Assembly: GCA_028751875.1 (NCBI GenBank)
Contig: CM054134.1
Location: 47,625,345-47,689,344, forward strand
Reading direction: 5' to 3'
From: Rapana venosa
Lineage: Eukaryota > Mollusca > Gastropoda > Neogastropoda > Muricidae
Length of the DNA stretch: 64,000 bases
Under the pieces are notes generated by a model that saw only the letters and a program-made list of their open reading frames with translations, ran no database searches and was not told the origin of the DNA. Shown here piece after piece: positions 13,369 to 21,623 of the stretch (within the stretch, counting starts at the first letter, position 1; every line of letters starts with the position of its first letter). A program made the translations under genes and the position numbers.

Positions 13369-13948
13369 ACACACACACACACAGATGATTTTAACAAAAA
13401 CTGAGAATAACCAAAACTGCAATAGTTGTACCAACATTCTCAAACAAATATACATAACAGTTCTTGCTTTTAACCACTTGCATCATTACAAGAGTGTAAT
13501 CAACATGTAAATTTCCAAGCTTTTCATTCCATATCTCAACCGAAAAAAAGTCTGCTGTACCATGTAACTGAAATACCTTTTATAACAGGAAATCAAATGA
13601 ACTTGCAGAACATACCATGACTGTTGCTAAGCATTCTCTAATGTAAGCAGCCTGGAGGCAATCCTGAACATGCACTAAATGTCAATTTGAAATCAATGCT
13701 TCAGAGTGAAAATTGTACACCACTTTAAGTCACAGCTGATTTCTCTGCTTGACATTCGGGCTGCTCTCCCTGGGGAGAACACATGGTTAGAAGAGCAGCA
13801 CCACCCTTTTTTTTTTTTTTCTTTTCCTGTCTGCGACTGTATTTGTTTCCCTATCAGAGTGGCTTTTTTCTACAGAATTTCACCGGGGATAATTCCCTTG
13901 TTGCCATGGGTTCTTTTACGTGAGCTAAATAATTACATGTAACACACG

Positions 13949-13979
<31 letters not shown>

Positions 13980-14954
13980 TAGCACCCAAACCTTCACTCA
14001 TGTCTAATGGATGGGGGACATGTTTCTGGCCCAAATGGAGATCGAACTTCAACGCACTTCGAGCCTGGACTTTTCACAATCTAGGCAGATGCATTTCCTC
14101 TAGACCACCAGCCGCCATGGCGCAGTGGTTAGCGCCTTGGGTTACGGACTGGAAGGTCGCGGGTTCGATTCCCATAAGAGTCATAGGGATTTTTCGGACT
14201 CCGGCCGGCTCCTACCCAGAGTGAGTGTGCTGTGGGCTCATTGGGAAGACTGGGACCACACAGTCGAGCTTCATCCACTTTACGGATGCGAATTTGAGAG
14301 TGTTGCTCAAATTACCTGACCAACACTGCAGGTGTCTGTATCTCTCGGGCCTGGTTGACGCCAGGATATATTATGATAGTAAGCGTAGAGTACAGCCCTG
14401 TCAAGTAGTCTCAAAGCATATGCACTTTCACAGCAGCATAATTACGTCATCCTCATTGTCATTGATCATCATGCAATTAAAAAATTGCCTCTGATTCGGT
14501 GGTCCCAGTTGCTCTGGTCTCATGGTGACCTCAGATTCGGTTTGCCCTTAAACTTCTGTGCCTGTGGTGAGTTTGTGTCAAAGCCTTTGGGGTTGGAGGT
14601 TCGCGGGGGACGGTCGTTGGAGGGACGTTGTGGTGGTTGCCACCTCGGGTGGGCAACTCACTCTGTCTGGCTCCGCGACTGAACTAATACTGTCGTTAGT
14701 AGGGGGCTTAGTAGGCGGTGTCCTGCGTATGTTAGCTCAGAACAGGCACCACTGAACACCACCAAAGTGACCCAGCAGCAGTGCAGGGCCCCTCTCGCTG
14801 GTGGCCCCACGGCGGCCTGATAGTGATTGGCTCCCTGTGGACCTCCGACTCTGAGGATGAGACGTAAAAAATCTGGGTATGGCTGTGGCGGGGAGATTGG
14901 AGTGAGCGGCGTGGGAACAGCCGGGAGGGGGACATGACAGAAGATGGGGCAGCC

Positions 14955-14986
<32 letters not shown>

Positions 14987-17900
14987 CTCTAGACCACTGA
15001 TCTACCAGAGAAAAATGGATTAACCTCTGACAGACTGCCAAGAACCACTGTGACTGGAGCTGCCACAGACAAATCCCCAAAAAGTTTTTTTTAAATAGCT
15101 ACTTGTGAACAATCCCTTCTCACCAGACTGCAAGATGTCCCATACACCAGACATGGTGAGTTTAATTAAAACTACAGCTCAACTTGACCTACCTCAGTTG
15201 ACCTCAGTGAGCACAATGAGCAGTGCTCAGTCGGACCTTTGATTGACGGTTCCCATCTTGGTTGTGTCAAAAGACACCAAAGTCTTGGTCATCCACACCT
15301 CAGTATAATTATCAAGATAATTTCACGCTTGGTATCGTACTATTTGTAAATGGTGAATGTGTATGTCAAATTCTTCTCCTCCTGGAATTGTTACCAATCT
15401 AATAGATATAGAAGCTGCTGGAAATGTCCCACTATGCAGGCATTTTTTTTTTATATACCTAAAACCATTCAGCCTTTAACAATGCTCTGGAATTTTGAAC
15501 ATGTATAATTCCCTTCCATGAAAATAGACCAGACTCAAACCTGCCTATAATATAATTTACTATGCACCTGTGGCTGTGGAGATCAGGCAGAATCTGCACC
15601 ATCCATTCATCATTCAGCTTATACCCAAACTCACCTTTCAGATATTGGTTTCAAAATTTTGTTTCCTTTGCTACTGGGGCAGCACCACTCACTAGTTTCT
15701 TCATCTGGCAATTAACTAATGGGGAAAAACCACCACCATTTACATTCACCTCAAATTTCCTTTACCTCTCAGTGCCTACATGAGCAATGTTTTCTTTTCA
15801 CTTAAACTGCAAGTTTCCCACATTATTTAATAATCATCATGGAGTGTTTTTTTAAACCTGCACACTACTCCAGTTTGCTAAAATAAAATCACAAAATGTC
15901 AGACCACTAAATTTATAAACTATCCATTCTTGCTTGACTGCTAAGCTCAGTAGGCTTACTGTTTTTATACAGGCTAAAATAAAAATAATAAACTGAAGCA
16001 GATTTCTGACTCCTCATATCTGTTGTTCATGTTGTTGTTCAAAACAACATTCTCATGAATATACTGATGCTGAAGCTGATCTTAACCCAGTTAATGGCAC
16101 CTCATTTTATTGAACACATAACGGCAAAGAATTCAATAAGCTTCCACAATGCTCTTAGAATGAATTCAAACACTGGCCCACTGAAATGAAACCAAACATA
16201 AATATGGGTACATAGTCATACAAATGTCACACACAGAAATAATTTTCTAAAATATAAGATAACATTAATCTGGGGAAAAGATGTGAAGCTCATCCAAATA
16301 TCTGAATTTATTTTCATGAAATAAAAGAAATGGATGACAAATACTAGATGCTGTTAAAAAATCATACAAACCTGTTAAAATCTGAGTCTTAGCTTTCAGC
16401 TGCTCAATTGTAGAATCTAGTTGCATGGAAACATCAAACTTCTGTTTGTTGAATATCACTTTGAAGTCTATCGTCTCTGATGAACTAGTATCTGCAATCA
16501 AAATAATGCTGATTAGAACACTACCCAATGCCTGTGTGAAAAAACATCATTCTGAAATGTAGTGTCTTTGTTAAACTAGTACAGTTCTGGAATCAAAATA
16601 ATGCTGATTAGAACATTACCCTGTTCCATGGAACCACCCAATACCTGTGTATAAAAACATCATTCTCAAGTGTGGTGTCTTTGTTGAACTAGTACAGTTC
16701 TGGAATTAAAATAATGCTGGTTAGAACATTACCCAATGCCTGTGTGATAAAACACCATTCTGAAGTGTAGTGTCTTTGTGGAACTACTACAGTTCTGGAA
16801 TACACAAAAAAAATACTGATGGTTAGAACATGATTCTACTACCTGGAACCACCCAATACCTGTGTATTAAACAAAAACATCATTCTGAAGAGTAGTCTCT
16901 TATTGAACTAGTACAGGTCTGGAATAAAATATATTGCTCAACACAATAGGTCAGGTTTCACCTTTTTTTTCTCGGCTAATGACCTGGTCTGCATCTAGAA
17001 CAACTCCACATCCTCTGACCCACAAACTCCAACAACCAATAAGCAAATAAAAACACCTATAGGTACCAACCAATAAACAAACAGAACACAACTATAGGTA
17101 GCTTTATTGTCTTGTCCAGCAATGTATCATGCTCCTCCACTTCCACAATCTCAAACAATTTTATAAAAACTTATAAACAGGAACACTGGGTCTGCAATAG
17201 GATAAAAACTTCATTCCAACTTGGTGATCACTTTACTCTCTCTCTCTCTCTCTCGTTTCCTTATTAGCAGGGGGGGGGGGGGGGGGGGGAGGTTCTGGCC
17301 TTTTCCTGTGTTTGTGACTTTGCGGGAGACTCTGCTTGCCGGCTACATTCTGGTTAGTTCTTCATCAAATGCTCAGACAACAAATACTGTTGTCTGTCAT
17401 ATGAGCGAAACTGCATTGCACTGCTCTTTAATACCTGACAAGTCAGGCCCAGCACATCTGACTTCGGCATAGGAGAGAATTGTTATCTTTTAAATATTTA
17501 TTGAAAAAAAGGCAGGAGAATGAACCAAGATGACAGAAAATAGACAAGAAGGAGGTGACAAAAAGAAAAGGAACAAGGCAGAAGCAAAGAGAGGGATAGA
17601 AAAGAAGGAATTCCAGACACAGAATGTCCACAAAGTGGGGATGCTATTTATATTGATGCTATTTATATTGAAAGGCCCCTGGCATCCCCACGGGGAGATG
17701 CTGGTTAGTTAAGGGTGAGGATTTTTACGATGTCCCAGCTCAATTTCAAGTGCAGACCTGCCAGTGCCTTCATCCCCTTCATACTCATGCAGAAGATCAA
17801 GCATGCATGTTAAAGATCCTATGTTCGGGATTTTAACAAACATATTTTTGCTATATCACAGTTGTGACATGGAACCTGACAACAGTATGTTGCTGCCTAG

Positions 17901-20900
17901 TGGTTTACAGAAACACAAACATACCCAGTATGCAACCTGTACAATGAAATGAGCTGCTCTGAAGTTGGTATGTCAGTATAAATAGCAGCCACACCTCCTG
18001 GAATCCTGTGCTAGTAATTCCCTTTTATTCTATCCCTCTCTTTCTTTCTACTGTGTTCCTTTTCTTCCTCTCGCCTCTTTCTTGTCTATGTTCTGCTTTC
18101 TTGGTCCATTCTCCTGCCTTTTTTCCCCAAGACTTAAAAGATAACAAGTCTCCCCCTCACCAAAGTCAAATGCAATGGGCCTGACTTATAAGGCACTAAA
18201 TGGCAGAGCAATGTATTTTTGATAATATGACAGACAGTAAGAGTTGCTGTCTGAGCATTCGACGAAGAAGAAGGAAAGAATTGTCAATACACTAATCTGG
18301 CCTGCATTGCTGTATGAGTCAGAAGCTTGGACATTATGAAAACTGGAAAGAGACAAAATAAATGCTGCCAATATGTGGTTCTACAAGCAACTTCTAAGAG
18401 TCAAATAGTCTCAAAAAGAACAAATAAAAGCATTCTTGATGAACTCTCGGTGCAAAGACAAATGCTGGATGAAATTATAAGCACAAATTGAGATATGTTG
18501 GTCATGAAAACAGAAACACACAGACAGATCTGATGATGACAGTTCTCCGGGGTAAAATTGAGGGCAGAAGGAAAAGAGGCAGACCACCAACATCCTACAT
18601 TGCCAACATCACTGAGATCAGTGGTCTGGGAGGAGGGCTTCAGAACATCATAGAACCCAGCAGAGACACAGAGAAAGATGGCGAACCCTGGTGGCATCAC
18701 ATGGAGCTTCCACCAACGACAGCTGTGATGGAGATAGTTGAGCTGACTTCTTCACCACAAAAAACATTGTTTCACCCAGAAAACCAAGTATATCATAGCT
18801 GACTCTGCCAATGGAATTTAAAGAAAATATTCTGTAGAAGGCTATGTACCTTCTCTTAATGTTTTTGCCTATTAAAGGGGCTATTTCAAAGTTGTTGCTG
18901 CTTTTTTCAGCAGTTTCAGGTGTTTTTTTAAAAAAAGAAGAAGAAGAAAGAAAGAATCCCCTCACCATGAATTCAAATGCTAAATTTTTTCTTATAGATT
19001 GCATGACTGTAGTAATATTTGCCATAACGTTTGATGAGCAGAACAGAACAAAGATACTGCATGTCAGCTGTATACCATGAGCTGCAAAGATACTGTATGC
19101 CATGGGCTGCAAAGATACTGTATGCCATGAGCTGCAAAGATACTGTATGCCATGAGCTGCAAAGATACTGTATATCAGGGGCTGCAAAGATATGTATATC
19201 AGGGGCTGCAAAGACACTGTGTGCCAGGGGCTGCAATAATATTTTATCTCAAGGGCTGCAAAGATACTATATGCCATGGGCTGCAACAATACTGTATGCC
19301 ATGGGCTGCAAAGATCGTGTATATCAGGGGCTGCAAAGATACTGTATCTCAGGGGCTGCAAAGATACTGTATCTCAGGGGCTGCAAAGATACTGTATCTC
19401 AGGGGCTGCAAAGATACTGTATGTCAGGGGCTGCAAAGATACTGTATGTCAGGGGCTGCAAAGATACTGTATGTCAGGGGCTGCAAAGATACTGTATGTC
19501 AGGGGCTGCAAAGATACTGTATGTCAGGGGCTGCAAAGATAAAGTATGCCGGGGCTGCAAAGACACTGTGTGCCAGGGGCTGCAATAATATTTTATCTCA
19601 AGGGCTGCAAAGATACTATACGCCAGGGGCTGCAAAGATACTATATGCCAGGGGCTGCAAAGACACTGTGTGCCAGGGGCTGCAAAGACACTGTGTGCCA
19701 GGGGCTGCAATAATATTTTATCTCAAGGGCTGCAAAGACACTGTGTGCCAGGGGCTGCAAAGACACTGTGTGCCAGGGGCTGCAAAGACACTGTGTGATG
19801 GGGGCTGCAAAGACACTGTATGCCAGGGGCTGCAAAGACACTGTATGCCAGGGGCTGCAAAGACACTGTGTGACGGGGCTGCAAAGACACTGTGTTCCGG
19901 GGACTGCAAAGATACTGTATGTCCAGGACTGCAAAGATAACATGTCCGGGGCTGCAAAGATACTGTATGCCAGGGGCTGCAAAGACACTGTGTGACGGGG
20001 GCTGCAAAGACACTGTATGCCAGGGGCTGCAAAGATAATGGATCTCAGGGGCTGCTGGCCACTCACCTGTTTCCTGTGCCACAATGTTGCCCATATCGGA
20101 GGTCAAACAGGACACACCAGCACCCTCTGGCACCATCACCGGTGCTTCTTCTGCAGGTCCACCTTCATTGTCAGTGACAAACGGGGCAGATTTTTCCTCT
20201 GTCGTTCCATCCCCTGCAGCCCCTGTGTCTACTGATTCTGCATTTGTATAATATGATAATAATCATGCCTGCTTCGGTGCACTGTTCAAACACTTTCACA
20301 TCATAATGAACACTTTGCCTGCTGTCATAATTTTTAACACAAGCAACTTTATCATTCCTGACAAAGGCTTGTTTAACTTTTGTTGTTGTTATCCATTAAG
20401 AACATTAATCAGCTTTATCACATTTACTTTATTCTAAACCGCTTTGCTGCTTGTCTTGCCACCAAATATTCCTAACAGAAAACAAAACTGTTATTCTAAT
20501 AACATCATACTTTGGTATCTAACATGTTACAAATGCAGCACCAATGAACAATAATGAACTGAACATGATCATGATTATGTACACATTTTGCTTTCACTGA
20601 GTTTCAGTCGGTCTATGTGCAACGTCTTTAAACTGATTTTAATTTGTATACTGCCATACTTCCTAGCAATTAAATCGCAGCTGTTTCAGTGAACCCAAGT
20701 GAGGAACAAACAGCTATTTTTTAAATAAAATGTTTAAGTATGCAATCAAAACATCTGTGTCACTGTCAGTGTGTGTTTTTTATCAACTTTTGCATAACTG
20801 ATATGGGTTGTTCTCAGAAACATGTGCTACTTCTGTAATGAACAGATCCCAAAGTAAACTTCATTGAAAAAAGCATGGCTTTGTCACACTTGTGTCACAC

Positions 20901-21568
20901 AGTAGACCATTTAAATGTGCATCATGTATAAAGAAAATTAGATTTGATTCATCTTTTCATAGTCATAGCAGATGACTTTAAGCAAACATAATTCATTGTT
21001 GCTATATCACAGTTGTGACATGGAACCCAACAATAGTATGGTGCTGTCTTTAAAAATAACACACAATGCAAACACTTGCATCATTTACAACTAAATTCAA
21101 CACAAAAGTGTTCCCCCAGAAACATGATCTTCTCAAAATCAATGTTGTAAAGTTCTGTATTAGTGCACACATACATTTCTCTCGTGTCCATGCGCTCCCT
21201 CCAACCTCTATCAGTCTATGCCAGCTTGTTTTTATACAAAATTACAGTTGGGTTTTTTCTTCATCAATGCTGAAAGTAAACTGTATGGAAAACTGACCTT
21301 TATAACATGACCATTGCCAATGCCTATGAGCAATATGGATAAATTATTGTAATTTTATAACCTTTTTTATGCTCAGAATTATTTTTGTAATTTTCACATC
21401 TGGGGGTGGGATAGCTCCATCGAGCGTGGTTACCAAGTGGATGGGTGACCGTTGGCATGCCTTGGCTTCAATACAGTCCCCCAGTTCACCCAGATGCAAT
21501 TTGTAAATGGGTACCTTTCCTCTTTACGACTTTAAGGTCAGGGAAGGTAAAGCAGCGAAGGAGAGGAG

Positions 21569-21623
<55 letters not shown>

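Noticed and set aside
19078..20056. CRISPR array
   Set aside because: Regular repeats without unique spacers, in an animal intron; it is a minisatellite.
18648..20139. Cys-rich reading frames of up to 262 codons on both strands
   Set aside because: They run through the 25-bp minisatellite; only the UBFD1 exon 2 part (20067-20237) is real.
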